In this document: one piece after another, positions 45,191-54,238 of the stretch | Layout: every line of letters begins with the position of its first letter | Numbering within the stretch: the first letter of the stretch is position 1 | NCBI RefSeq assembly: GCF_025145645.1 | Contig: NZ_CP102252.1 | Span: 248,001-312,000, forward strand | Reading direction: 5' to 3' | DNA length: 64,000 nt | DNA from: Alistipes senegalensis JC50 | GTDB taxonomy: Bacteria > Bacteroidota > Bacteroidia > Bacteroidales > Rikenellaceae | Position numbers and translations under genes: made by a program | The notes under the pieces: generated by a model | Seen by the model: the letters and a program-made list of their open reading frames with translations, nothing else | Told to the model about the DNA's origin: nothing | Database searches by the model: none

Positions 45191-45430
45191 CATGCAGACA
45201 ATCCCTATTTTTCACCCCTCCCCCTTTTCAGATGGAAAACCGAATTTTTATCCATCCCATTTAATAGGATTCCACATAAAACAGACCACCCCTATCTGCG
45301 TCCGAAACCATATAACCACATAGAATTATTTGCATTATATAGAATCGGAAAGCTATTCTTACATGGAGATATGCCGCCCTTTTTAGTTGGTTATGAATGG
45401 AGTTATCTTTTTACAAGTAATGGGGAATAA
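45191..45430 (+). pseudogene. Remnant of a coding sequence
   Basis: From about 45200 to the TAA at 45428 one frame encodes protein-like sequence ending HIELFALYRIGKLFLHGDM and YEWSYLFTSNGE, but it has no usable start. A short ATG frame from 45191 (MQTIPIFHPSPFSDGK) in another phase covers the left part. This could be one frameshifted gene. The function is unknown. Confidence 0.35.
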
Positions 45431-45448
45431 CTCTAAACTTTACAGACC

Positions 45449-45838
45449 ATGAAAACATTAAATGAAAGGGCGACAGAAATTCTGCAAGCCTTGTTAGCCG
45501 TGCGGTCTTACAGAATCGACCACGGAAACGGAGTTTACACACGCTTACGTGCCGCAATGATTGGGCGCAATGGAAAGTACAACCTTATTTCGCTGGTAGA
45601 ATACTACGAAGCTAAAGGTAAACTTGCGCAGAGTACAGAAATGAATTTTGCATTTGACACAAGTACAAAGCAGTTTATCCCGTACTATTACTGCAACAAA
45701 ACTCTCCGCATTGAATCGCATAGTGCGTACCCGACAGAAAACGGAATGGAGAATTGCACCGAGGAACGACAGGCTGACCACACAAATTTTGCAAACCGAT
45801 GGCTAATACGCATGAACTCGCAACAACCGATGATATGA
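45449..45838 (+). CDS. DUF6908-like small protein
   Basis: A 129-residue protein whose layout (N-terminal helix, then basic strand, ISLVEYYEAKGKLAQSTEMNF and a C-terminal YYY-rich strand) resembles the DUF6908 proteins carried by Bacteroidota mobile elements. This is a weak recognition. It ends in TGA, which overlaps the next start as ATGA (45835-45838), so here TGA is a normal stop with coupled translation. Confidence 0.5.
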   Translation: MKTLNERATEILQALLAVRSYRIDHGNGVYTRLRAAMIGRNGKYNLISLVEYYEAKGKLAQSTEMNFAFDTSTKQFIPYYYCNKTLRIESHSAYPTENGMENCTEERQADHTNFANRWLIRMNSQQPMI

Positions 45839-46113
45839 ATGCGCAACGAGTAGTACAGAATTGTGTTTTGAAGAATCAAAGCACGGTTATCGAGGAAATG
45901 ATACGGGCAAACCTTATTTCCGAAGAATATCTTTATCCGTTCGTAGATGATGTCATGGAATGGTGGCTGATTGATTCTTGGCTGGCCGAACGACTGAAAG
46001 CGCAAGGCGAGGTTATCATCGAGGAATACGGTTGCTACTGGTGGGGCAGGCAATCCAGCGGTCAGGCTATTTACATGGACGGCGTAATACAAGAAATCTG
46101 CGGGGAAGATTAA
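45835..46113 (+). CDS. Small acidic hypothetical protein
   Basis: A 92-residue protein rich in Trp (EWWLIDSW, CYWW, all TGG codons) and acidic residues, of a kind common in Bacteroidota elements. Function is unknown. I chose the ATG at 45835 because it gives the classical 4-nt ATGA overlap; an earlier ATG at 45799 is possible and would add 12 residues. Confidence 0.6.
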   Translation: MNAQRVVQNCVLKNQSTVIEEMIRANLISEEYLYPFVDDVMEWWLIDSWLAERLKAQGEVIIEEYGCYWWGRQSSGQAIYMDGVIQEICGED

Positions 46114-46559
46114 CCCAACTTACAACTAACAAAGTTTCGATTCCATACTCCCTGCTATTGGATAGAAACTTTGTTTTCAAGAACTTTGCAACAAAATTTA
46201 ACGGCAACACCCCAACGGAGAGCATTGTAATTCAAAAACATTTTCTAACTTTGCATTGTCACCGAATAGGTGGCAGACATATTGATTAGTGAAAGTGTTT
46301 CGCTATATTCCTCGTCAGAAATCTGGAAAATTTCACGTAAACAGGAATAAGCATTACAAACGCTCTTCACCTTGTGTAGATTATATCCTTTCGATATATC
46401 TGCCCAAGTGTGGGGTGTTGCTTATTTGTTTACGGGCATTCCAGAGCCTCTGACGAAATAGGTGAACAACTCCACACTTTCTTTTTGCATATAACCCACC
46501 GCAGCAGGAGTTGATACGGTAAGATTTGAAACACTTGTTTAACTTAAATAAATCTTACT
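46114..46559. other. Non-coding region containing structured RNA copy B
   Basis: No gene is visible in 446 nt. It holds the RNA candidate at 46291-46486. The 73 nt from its end to the lipoprotein ATG are AT-rich and include a GTTTAAC half-site at 46538. Confidence 0.6.
46291..46486 (+). ncRNA. Candidate structured RNA with kissing loops, copy B
   Basis: P1: GAAAGTGT (46291-46298) with ACACTTTC (46474-46481), 8 perfect pairs, then CTTTTT. P2: GCTATATTCC (46302-46311) with GGAATAAGC (46344-46352). Loop TCTGGAA (46322-46328) is complementary to TTCCAGA (46439-46445) in P3, GGC/GCC (46435-46437/46446-46448). Copy A has GGT/ACC in P3, a compensating change, and G-U forms in P1 and P2. Copy B has an extra ~30-nt arm near 46353-46385. 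It precedes the BACON/LRR lipoprotein. Confidence 0.65.
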
Positions 46560-47783
46560 ATGAAAAAATTATTTTTATTTGTGCTTACTGCAATGATGAT
46601 TTGCGGATGCTCCAAGAACGGAAACGAAAACCCTGCACCTCCTGAAGAGGATATATTTTCCGTCGATATAACATCGCTGGAATTTAGCGGGCGGGGAGGC
46701 ACACGATACATTTCCTTTGAAAGCACCCAAGATTGGACACTTTCGGGTGGTGCTTCTTGGTGTGAACCGTCGCAGAAAAGCGGAAGCGGAACAGACCGCT
46801 ATTTTTCTGTCGATTTTTCTGCAACAAGCAATACGACAACTGATAACCGCTCAACTGCATTCACGCTCAAAAGCGGAGAACAATCGGTAGAAATACAAAT
46901 AACACAGGGATTTGTTCCGACCGTCATTGTGTCCGAAGCGGGAACATTACAACAAATCTTAACGGAACAAAATCTATTGGAAACGACGGAATTGAAAATT
47001 AACGGCAAGCCCGATGAAACGGATTTCAAATTTCTCAAATCCGTGCTGACATTGAACTATTTGGATATTTCGGACGTAAATTTGGAAGAGTTGCCTGAAA
47101 GAGCCTTTGCAAATTCCCTTATTTCCCATGTTATATTACCGCGTTCTTTGAAAGTAATCGGCAATGAAATGTTCTATATGGCAGAAACGAGAACCGTACA
47201 AATGTTTGACGAAGTAGTTACCATAGGCGACAAGGCATTTTCTATGAGCGAAATTCATTCGGATTTTCATTTTTCATCCAAATTACAAACTATCGGTAAA
47301 GAGGCGTTTTATCATTGTTCGGGCTTATATTCTCTAAAATTTCCTGCATCACTTGAAACTATTGGGGAAAGTGCATTTGCGAATTTGACATATTCCGTCA
47401 CGAGTTACCCATCTCTTGATTACATATTTTTTGAAAAAGGGTCGAAATTGAAAACAATCGGAGCTGGAGCATTTAAAGACGCAATAGATCACGATGGAAT
47501 TATTTATATGCAACATTGTACCGAAATAACAGATATGGCGTCAGACGCCTTTAGGCGTGACATAGCTTCCAAGTTCTATTTAGGAGTAAAAACACCCCCT
47601 GCATCGCTTCTCCCATTTGATAGAGGAAGGCTTGATGATGGAGGACGCTATACAAACGGATGGACTGTCGAGATCTATGTTCCAGAAATGTACGTTGACG
47701 CATATGGTAAGATATGGGGCAGTCGTGATGGGATAACTGGTAGATACATGTCGTTAGAAGATAATATGCCCGAAGACAAATGA
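46560..47783 (+). CDS. BACON-domain, leucine-rich-repeat surface lipoprotein
   Basis: A 407-residue lipoprotein. The lipobox-like MICGC places the acylated Cys at about residue 18. A BACON domain (~32-118, with TSLEFSGRGGTRYISFES and WCEPSQKSG) is followed by BspA-type leucine-rich repeats (~165-330) with IGNEMFYMAE and IGKEAFYHCS units. Such proteins are surface-exposed and bind host ligands or glycans. It is directly downstream of structured RNA B. It may be cargo that alters surface properties. It ends in a genuine TGA. Confidence 0.85.
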   Translation: MKKLFLFVLTAMMICGCSKNGNENPAPPEEDIFSVDITSLEFSGRGGTRYISFESTQDWTLSGGASWCEPSQKSGSGTDRYFSVDFSATSNTTTDNRSTAFTLKSGEQSVEIQITQGFVPTVIVSEAGTLQQILTEQNLLETTELKINGKPDETDFKFLKSVLTLNYLDISDVNLEELPERAFANSLISHVILPRSLKVIGNEMFYMAETRTVQMFDEVVTIGDKAFSMSEIHSDFHFSSKLQTIGKEAFYHCSGLYSLKFPASLETIGESAFANLTYSVTSYPSLDYIFFEKGSKLKTIGAGAFKDAIDHDGIIYMQHCTEITDMASDAFRRDIASKFYLGVKTPPASLLPFDRGRLDDGGRYTNGWTVEIYVPEMYVDAYGKIWGSRDGITGRYMSLEDNMPEDK

Positions 47784-47790
47784 TACTGCT

Positions 47791-48276
47791 ATGAAGCAAA
47801 ATAGGATAAATAAAGCCCAATGGCGAGAATTGATTGCAAATTACATTTCTTACTGCAACAATAGAGGAAATTTAGGATTGTTGGTCAAGACGGATAATCT
47901 ACGGCATATTTCAAATGTAATTTGGGATGAGTGGAGCCGCATTATATCAACAAATTGCAATCGCCTTTCCCAATCGGCCGATTTTAACGAATTGTACGAA
48001 CGCATAGAGGATTTGAAAATTCGGGGAATAGGAGCACAATCCATGATTGAAACAGCCCGACAAGTCGCTTATAAATACGATATTCCATTGGATGATTCCT
48101 GCTGGAGAGTGGTAGTGCGAAAATCCCCTATTATCAAATTACTTGGTGTTCCTGCAAGAGATATTAAAAGTTACTTTGCCCGATTATCTTCCGATTTTGG
48201 ACAATTAACCTCACAGCAGAAAATAGATTTTATTATTGCCTACCAAAATAAAATTAGGCGTCTGCTAAAGAAATAA
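47791..48276 (+). CDS. Hypothetical protein with helix-hairpin-helix-like motif
   Basis: A 161-residue basic helical protein. The stretch LKIRGIGAQSMIETARQVA (about 76-94) looks like a helix-hairpin-helix, as in DNA glycosylases and structure-specific DNA binders, but the catalytic Asp/Lys of glycosylases is not obvious. It follows the lipoprotein gene by 7 nt and ends before a long terminator, so it probably shares the lipoprotein's transcript. Function is unknown. Confidence 0.55.
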   Translation: MKQNRINKAQWRELIANYISYCNNRGNLGLLVKTDNLRHISNVIWDEWSRIISTNCNRLSQSADFNELYERIEDLKIRGIGAQSMIETARQVAYKYDIPLDDSCWRVVVRKSPIIKLLGVPARDIKSYFARLSSDFGQLTSQQKIDFIIAYQNKIRRLLKK

Positions 48277-48291
48277 GATACACCACCTATC

Positions 48292-48350
48292 GAGTGACAG
48301 ACTTTGTGAAAAGGTTAATCTATAAGACCCTTTTGCAGAGTTTGTCACTC
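48292..48350 (+). terminator. Long terminator hairpin
   Basis: GAGTGAC...AAAAGG (48292-48314) pairs with CCCTTTTG...GTCACTC (48328-48350) over about 22 positions with G-U pairs and one bulge, then TCTTATTTTG. Confidence 0.75.
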
Positions 48351-48419
48351 TCTTATTTTGTTTATTCCACTAATAATCTTATCTTTATAAAGATAAATAA
48401 CGATTAAATTTTAGCTAAA

Positions 48420-48872
48420 ATGAACAGATACAAACAACCTAAAACAGAATGAATGACCAAAACATGAGAGGATAAACAAGCTATTTGCAAGTTGGTCGAA
48501 TGGAGCAAGGCAGAGGGAATAGGCTTAATTGTCATAAAGCCTCAAAATGAGATTTATCCCGAAATGTTTTACTTTGTTTTCTCGCCCGAAACAGCGGACA
48601 TAAATAAACCCGTTGAAATCGCACTTGTAAAGAATAAACAATGAATAATCGGGTGAAAAAGCGACCTTGAAGAGATAAACGATATAATAGGAATAATAAT
48701 CGCCAACGAGATGAAGATGGAGGGCATGAGCGAAACGGTAAATTTATTCAACTGCCTTGTCAGAGCGAACACTATATTATTCCATTACACCACACCCGAC
48801 GGACGGGACGAGATGGTGAAATTCCCGTTAGCTGGATTCTGCGAAAACTATCTGATGCAGTTTGCAAAGTAG
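48420..48872 (+). pseudogene. Small gene interrupted by four in-frame UGA codons
   Basis: From ATG 48420 one frame runs to TAG 48870, broken only by TGA at 48450, 48465, 48642 and 48654. Read as Trp it gives a 150-residue soluble protein (MNRYKQPKTE-W-MTKT-W-EDKQAI, then NKQ-W-IIG-W-KSDLEE). Its only other Trp codon is TGG at 48501. A TATCTTTA box lies at 48380. I recognise no family. A 27-codon frame follows in the same phase (48894-48977). It is either decayed or dependent on UGA readthrough, like the ATPase gene. Confidence 0.65.
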
Positions 48873-49069
48873 CGGCAGGAACCGTACGGTAGTATGGAAC
48901 AGGCGCACGTATTAGAGGCAACGAATATTACTCCACAAAAAATGGAGTTATATATACTATATATCTTAAAAGGTTAAGGGCAGGCCGAAAAAATGCGGTT
49001 TTCCTTTGACTACAATAATACTAATTCACTTATATATATTAATTGCAAGCAGGTTTATCCGCATTTATT

Positions 49070-49091
49070 GTTTAACACTTTGTTTAACACT
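49070..49091 (+). repeat. Right arm sites of element 2
   Basis: An exact copy of the 22-bp double-decamer GTTTAACACT-TT-GTTTAACACT at 39431-39452. Confidence 0.65.
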
Positions 49092-49102
49092 TACCTTATA
49101 GC

Positions 49103-49110
49103 TACCTTTG
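49103..49110 (+). promoter_or_regulatory. -7 box TACCTTTG of tRNA-Lys copy 3
   Basis: Same box and the same 34 upstream bases as copy 1. The -33-like TTTG (49079-49082) here belongs to the arm-site repeat, so integrase binding could affect tRNA transcription. Confidence 0.55.
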
Positions 49111-49135
49111 CACTCGCAATCGGATAACGATTGAT

Positions 49136-49241
49136 GCCTCTTTAGCTCAGTTGGTTACGCCGAAACGCGGAGCGTTTTGGTGGCTTGGAGAGCACGACAC
49201 TCTTAATGTTGGGGTCCAGGGTTCGAGCCCCTGAGGGGGTA
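49136..49241 (+). tRNA. tRNA-Lys (CUU) copy 3 with 33-nt palindrome in the D-loop
   Basis: All 73 tRNA positions match copy 1, but 33 extra nt (49156-49188) follow TTGGT in the D-loop. They contain CCGAAACGC-GGA-GCGTTTTGG, a 9-bp hairpin with one G-U pair. The anticodon (CTT), D stem, T arm and acceptor are intact. It has a promoter and a terminator. Whether it is processed, functional or dead is unknown. It marks the right att site of element 2. Confidence 0.75.
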
Positions 49242-49242
49242 C

Positions 49243-49276
49243 AAAAAGCGAGAATCAAAAGATTCTCGCTTTTTTC
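49243..49276 (+). terminator. Terminator after tRNA-Lys copy 3
   Basis: AAAAAGCGAGAATC (49243-49256) pairs with GATTCTCGCTTTTT (49261-49274), 14 bp with an AAAA loop. Its sequence differs from the other two tRNA terminators, so this is probably the ancestral chromosomal flank. Confidence 0.88.
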
Positions 49277-49376
49277 GTTTGTCTGCCCCCCTTACATGCG
49301 CCGGGAAGACGATGCGGGGAGGGTATCCGCCGTCTTCATCCGGTTTCTGCGCCCTCCCCGGGCCGGAAGGGCACAT

Positions 49377-50060
49377 CTATCGCAACAACTGGAACTTGAT
49401 CCCCACCGAGAAATAGACGATCTCGGACAAGTCGAGCGACTTGTTCCCGCATTTGGCGACGATGTCGAGGTCGTTGGCGCTCAATTCGTAATAAAGCGTG
49501 ATATGACGCAGCAAACTGTCGTTTTTCAGGTAATACGTGAAACGCTGCCCAACGTAGAGATGCGTCCGCAGGCGCGAGGTGAAGCCGTAGTAGCTGTCGC
49601 CGGGGTATTTGTCGGATTCGCGCACCCAATAATCCTCGCCCGTAATCAGGTTGAGATAAACTCCGGTCGTGAAGGGCTCGATGGCGAACCGCTCGCAGCA
49701 CCGGATGCTCCACGGAATGTAATTCTGCCGGAGCGTGAAGGTCGTATGCGTCCGGTCGGAATAGGCCCCGGGCAGAAAACCGACCAGCACGTCGGTCTCC
49801 CAGCGGCATTTCTTTCCGTAGTCCCAACCGCAGCCGAACGACATGAATCCCATGCCTCCTGCGTACTGCGCCTTGACATGCGTGGGAATCCCCCGCTCCC
49901 ACCCTTCGTAACCCCGATGCTCCCGGAAGTCGAGGCGTCGGTTCTGTCCGAGCCGGATGTTGGCGAGCGGAACGAACGACGGGTCCTGAGCCGTCGCAGG
50001 CGACAACCACAGACAACCGGCCAATATGACGATCAGCCGCTTAAAATTCCACCCGTTCAT
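49377..50060 (-). CDS. Exported hypothetical protein, probably outer-membrane
   Basis: A 227-residue protein with a signal peptide (residues ~1-25 ending ATAQ), alternating polar/hydrophobic strands and many aromatic residues, consistent with a small beta-barrel or periplasmic beta protein. The C-terminus VGIKFQLLR is barrel-like. No family is certain. It overlaps the phosphoesterase gene by 20 nt, so the two are probably translated in series in one operon with the AraC regulator. Confidence 0.65.
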   Translation of the reverse strand: MNGWNFKRLIVILAGCLWLSPATAQDPSFVPLANIRLGQNRRLDFREHRGYEGWERGIPTHVKAQYAGGMGFMSFGCGWDYGKKCRWETDVLVGFLPGAYSDRTHTTFTLRQNYIPWSIRCCERFAIEPFTTGVYLNLITGEDYWVRESDKYPGDSYYGFTSRLRTHLYVGQRFTYYLKNDSLLRHITLYYELSANDLDIVAKCGNKSLDLSEIVYFSVGIKFQLLR

Positions 50061-50838
50061 AGCTGTATCCCTCCCCGGTAATGGTAAAGAGCAGATAGGT
50101 CTCTTTGCCGATGTTGTCGCATTCGTAGTAGATCACGCCGTCGCCGAACAGATCCTCGGCGGCGAAATGGTGCCCGTGGCCGTTCAGGCAGAATTGCAGC
50201 TGCGGGAACCGCCGGATCGTCTGTTGGAAGATTTTGGCCACGTTGTTGTCGAACTGTTCGGAATAGGGCTTGGCGTGCATGACCACGACGGTCTTTTCGG
50301 CCCCGGCGGGGAAGCCGTCGATCTGGCGTTCGAGAAAGTCGAAGTTCGGGACGGGCGTGTCGTGGTCGAACTCCAACGCATTGGTGTTCAGGCAGACGAA
50401 GCGCACGTCGCCGGCCGTGAAGGCAAAATCGACCTCGCCGAAAATCTTAGTGAAAATCCGCTCGCCGGTGGCCAGACAGTCGTGGTTGCCCAGCAGGACG
50501 ACGTAAGGAACATTCAGACGATTGAGGATGTCGCGCTGCCGCTCGAACTCGTCGCGCATGCCGAAATCGGCCAGATCGCCCGTGTGGATCACGAAGTCGA
50601 TGTCGTCGCGGGCGTTGATGGCTTTCACGGCATCTTCGGTCTCGTCGTACCACCGCTGCGTGTCGCTGATCTGCGCGAAACGGATCGTCCGCCGGCCCTC
50701 GCACGCCGCCTCGATGCGGGCGATGTTGCGGGCGTTGACACCCGTCGGACCGTCGATGCGGGTGTCGTAGGGGTGGTATTCGACCTGGCAGGCGGTCAGG
50801 AACACAACGGCCAAAAGCGAAAAGAGTTCGGTTTTCAT
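50041..50838 (-). CDS. Calcineurin-like phosphoesterase lipoprotein
   Basis: A 265-residue metallophosphoesterase. The signal with a lipobox-like LTAC places the lipid Cys near residue 17. Metal-ligand motifs ISD, HTGDLADFG, LGNHDC, VMHAKP and GHGHHF follow in the standard order. It likely works in the periplasm or on the inner side of the outer membrane. The start at Met 50838 overlaps the regulator's stop as ATGA. Its substrate is unknown. The neighbouring barrel-like gene may act with it. Confidence 0.87.
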   Translation of the reverse strand: MKTELFSLLAVVFLTACQVEYHPYDTRIDGPTGVNARNIARIEAACEGRRTIRFAQISDTQRWYDETEDAVKAINARDDIDFVIHTGDLADFGMRDEFERQRDILNRLNVPYVVLLGNHDCLATGERIFTKIFGEVDFAFTAGDVRFVCLNTNALEFDHDTPVPNFDFLERQIDGFPAGAEKTVVVMHAKPYSEQFDNNVAKIFQQTIRRFPQLQFCLNGHGHHFAAEDLFGDGVIYYECDNIGKETYLLFTITGEGYSYERVEF

Positions 50839-51770
50839 AACGGCTGTTTTACGGACTGCAACCGGAAATTGCTCGGCGAACACCCGACATGTGCCTTGAA
50901 GAAGACCCCGAAGAACGACTGATTCGGAAAGTTCAGGTCATAGGCGATCTGCTGAATGCTCCGGTCGCTGTTTTTCAGCAGAAACAAGGCGTCGTTGATC
51001 ACGAAATGGTCGATCCACTCCCCGGCACTGCGACCGCTCACCTCACGCACCAATGTCGTCAGGTATTTGGGCGTCAGGTTGAGCTGTTCGGCATAGAATC
51101 CGAGCCGCCGCTGCTCCCTGTAATGCTTCGCAAGCAGCTGGATGAAGCGCACGAAATAGGAGTTGCGCCGGTCTTTCACCGATCGTTTCACCTCCTGACG
51201 CGGCAATACGGGATCGGAAAGCACGTCGCCCAATGAATAGAGAAACGAGGCGACGGCATTGCGGACCGCCATAGCGCAGAATTCCGAATCGCTTCCCCGG
51301 TCGGTCAGATGCCGGATATTGTGCAGCTGCACGAAACAAAGGTCGATCTGCTCCGGAGTCAGCCGGATAACCGGGTATTCAGCGAACCGCATCATAAGTT
51401 CCGAGACATGTTTCATCGCCATGACACCCCGAAACGCAGGGGCGGAGTCGAGGATGAGACACCGGGCGGAGAACTCACGCCGGCTTCGGATGACGATCCG
51501 GGTTTTCGGAAGGATGAAGATCATCCGGTTCCGTTCCAGGCGGAATTCCGTTCCGTTGACGGCGAAATCGACCCGGCCTTTCGTACAGAATACGAAACCG
51601 CCGATCTCCGTGCGAATCAAAGATCCGGGCTTCAACCGCTCGTCGGACGCAGCGTCCAGATGTCCGATCACGCATCCGTTGCGACGCATATTGGCTGATG
51701 CCATGAAATGACGGGCGGCATCGTCGAAGGTCAAGACCGAAATCGGTGAAAAAGTGTTGGTTGCGTTCAT
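50835..51770 (-). CDS. AraC-family transcriptional regulator
   Basis: A 311-residue protein with an N-terminal cupin-like sensing domain (~30-125) and a C-terminal AraC double helix-turn-helix (~210-305, with YAEQLNLTPKYLTTLVREVSG and IAYDLNFPNQSFFGVFFKAHVG). It is first in an operon with the phosphoesterase and exported protein and likely controls them or a nearby operon. A similar regulator is divergent from the efflux operon at 63560. Confidence 0.9.
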   Translation of the reverse strand: MNATNTFSPISVLTFDDAARHFMASANMRRNGCVIGHLDAASDERLKPGSLIRTEIGGFVFCTKGRVDFAVNGTEFRLERNRMIFILPKTRIVIRSRREFSARCLILDSAPAFRGVMAMKHVSELMMRFAEYPVIRLTPEQIDLCFVQLHNIRHLTDRGSDSEFCAMAVRNAVASFLYSLGDVLSDPVLPRQEVKRSVKDRRNSYFVRFIQLLAKHYREQRRLGFYAEQLNLTPKYLTTLVREVSGRSAGEWIDHFVINDALFLLKNSDRSIQQIAYDLNFPNQSFFGVFFKAHVGCSPSNFRLQSVKQPL

Positions 51771-51791
51771 TACTATACGTTTTTTGGATAT

Positions 51792-52649
51792 TTATTCTGC
51801 GGGCGTGATGTCGGCCAGTTCGTCGGTGATGGCCTGCTGGCGACGCTTGTTGTAGGTCAGCGACAGGTCGTCCAACAGCTCCGCAGCGTTGTCCGAGGCG
51901 GTCTGCATGGCAACGGTGCGGGCCGCCTGCTCGGCCGTAATGCTGTCGAGCAACACCGCATGGAGGCGCGCGCGAAGCGTCTGAGGCAGCAGCGCCGCGA
52001 GGAGCGTCTCCACCCCGGGCTCGCAGATGTACTCCGGCACGCGGCCGGGCCGTTCTTCGCCTGCGGGCAGCGGCAAAAACATCTCCTGCACGGGCGTCTG
52101 ACGCCCCATCGAGCGGAAATGGTTGTAGACCAATACCACCCGGTCCGCCTCTCCGGCCGCATACTCCGCCATCAGGGCATCGGCCAGCGCCGCAGCACCC
52201 TCGCAGGCCGGATTCGACACGAGCGTGCGGAAGCGGCCGTCCGTATCGTAGTCCGCTTCGGCGGCCGCCTGCGCAATCTTCTCGCCGACGGGAATCACCG
52301 TCACGCGGTCGAAGCCCTCGGCACGGAGCCGTTCGACCTGCTGCGCCAGCGCCTTGACGGCATTGGCGTTGAACGACCCGCACAGCGAACCGTCGGACGA
52401 AAAAGCCACGACGACGGCCCGTCCGTGCTTGTCGTGCGGCAGGAGCAGCGGCGACGCAGCCTTCGCGCCGGATGCCGCCGTCAATGCCGCCGCGATCTGC
52501 GACAGGCCCCGTTCGTATTCGGCCGCCGCCTGCGCCTGACCCTGCACGCGGTGCAGCTTGGCCGAGGCGACCATCTTCATCGCCGAGGTGATCTTCAGCG
52601 TACTTCGCACCGAAGCGATGCGCGCCTTTATCTCTTTGAGTGCGGCCAT
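51792..52649 (-). CDS. atpG: ATP synthase F1 subunit gamma
   Basis: The 285-residue central-stalk subunit. It has the N-terminal coiled-coil with IKARIASVRSTLKITSAMKM and the C-terminal coiled-coil typical of the family (AARTVAMQTASDNAAELLDD). It rotates within the alpha3beta3 head and couples to the c-ring. It is the last gene of the atp operon. The stop of atpA lies 4 nt upstream. Confidence 0.96.
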   Translation of the reverse strand: MAALKEIKARIASVRSTLKITSAMKMVASAKLHRVQGQAQAAAEYERGLSQIAAALTAASGAKAASPLLLPHDKHGRAVVVAFSSDGSLCGSFNANAVKALAQQVERLRAEGFDRVTVIPVGEKIAQAAAEADYDTDGRFRTLVSNPACEGAAALADALMAEYAAGEADRVVLVYNHFRSMGRQTPVQEMFLPLPAGEERPGRVPEYICEPGVETLLAALLPQTLRARLHAVLLDSITAEQAARTVAMQTASDNAAELLDDLSLTYNKRRQQAITDELADITPAE

Positions 52650-52653
52650 ACTC

Positions 52654-54234
<1,581 letters not shown>

Positions 54235-54238
54235 GATT

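Larger units (their letters stand above)
48873..49135. other. Right end region of element 2
   Basis: Apart from a possible 27-residue frame (48894-48977) there is no gene. The region holds AT-rich sequence, the decamer arm-site repeat (49070-49091) and the tRNA copy 3 promoter. Confidence 0.5.
39326..49241 (+). mobile_element. Integrative element 2 at tRNA-Lys (about 9.9 kb)
   Basis: It is bounded by tRNA copies 2 and 3 and by direct 22-bp repeats at 39431 and 49070. The GC content is intermediate between element 1 and the backbone. The order is integrase, two minus-strand genes, an UGA-interrupted SF2-like ATPase gene, small genes, structured RNA B, BACON/LRR lipoprotein, HhH-like protein and an UGA-interrupted small gene. 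No relaxase or virion genes are seen. The integrase and ATPase are homologous to those of element 1, so the two are related elements in tandem. Confidence 0.87.

Noticed and set aside
39494..48872. Full UGA-to-Trp recoding of the whole element
   Set aside because: The integrase, the 45449 gene (ATGA overlap with the next start) and the lipoprotein end sensibly at TGA, and host genes such as the LacI-type gene do too. Only two genes show internal UGA.
39326..49241. Search for a UGA-suppressor tRNA (anticodon TCA) inside element 2
   Set aside because: Reading the non-coding gaps I found no second cloverleaf; the only tRNA genes in the window have anticodon CTT. A suppressor, if it exists, lies elsewhere.
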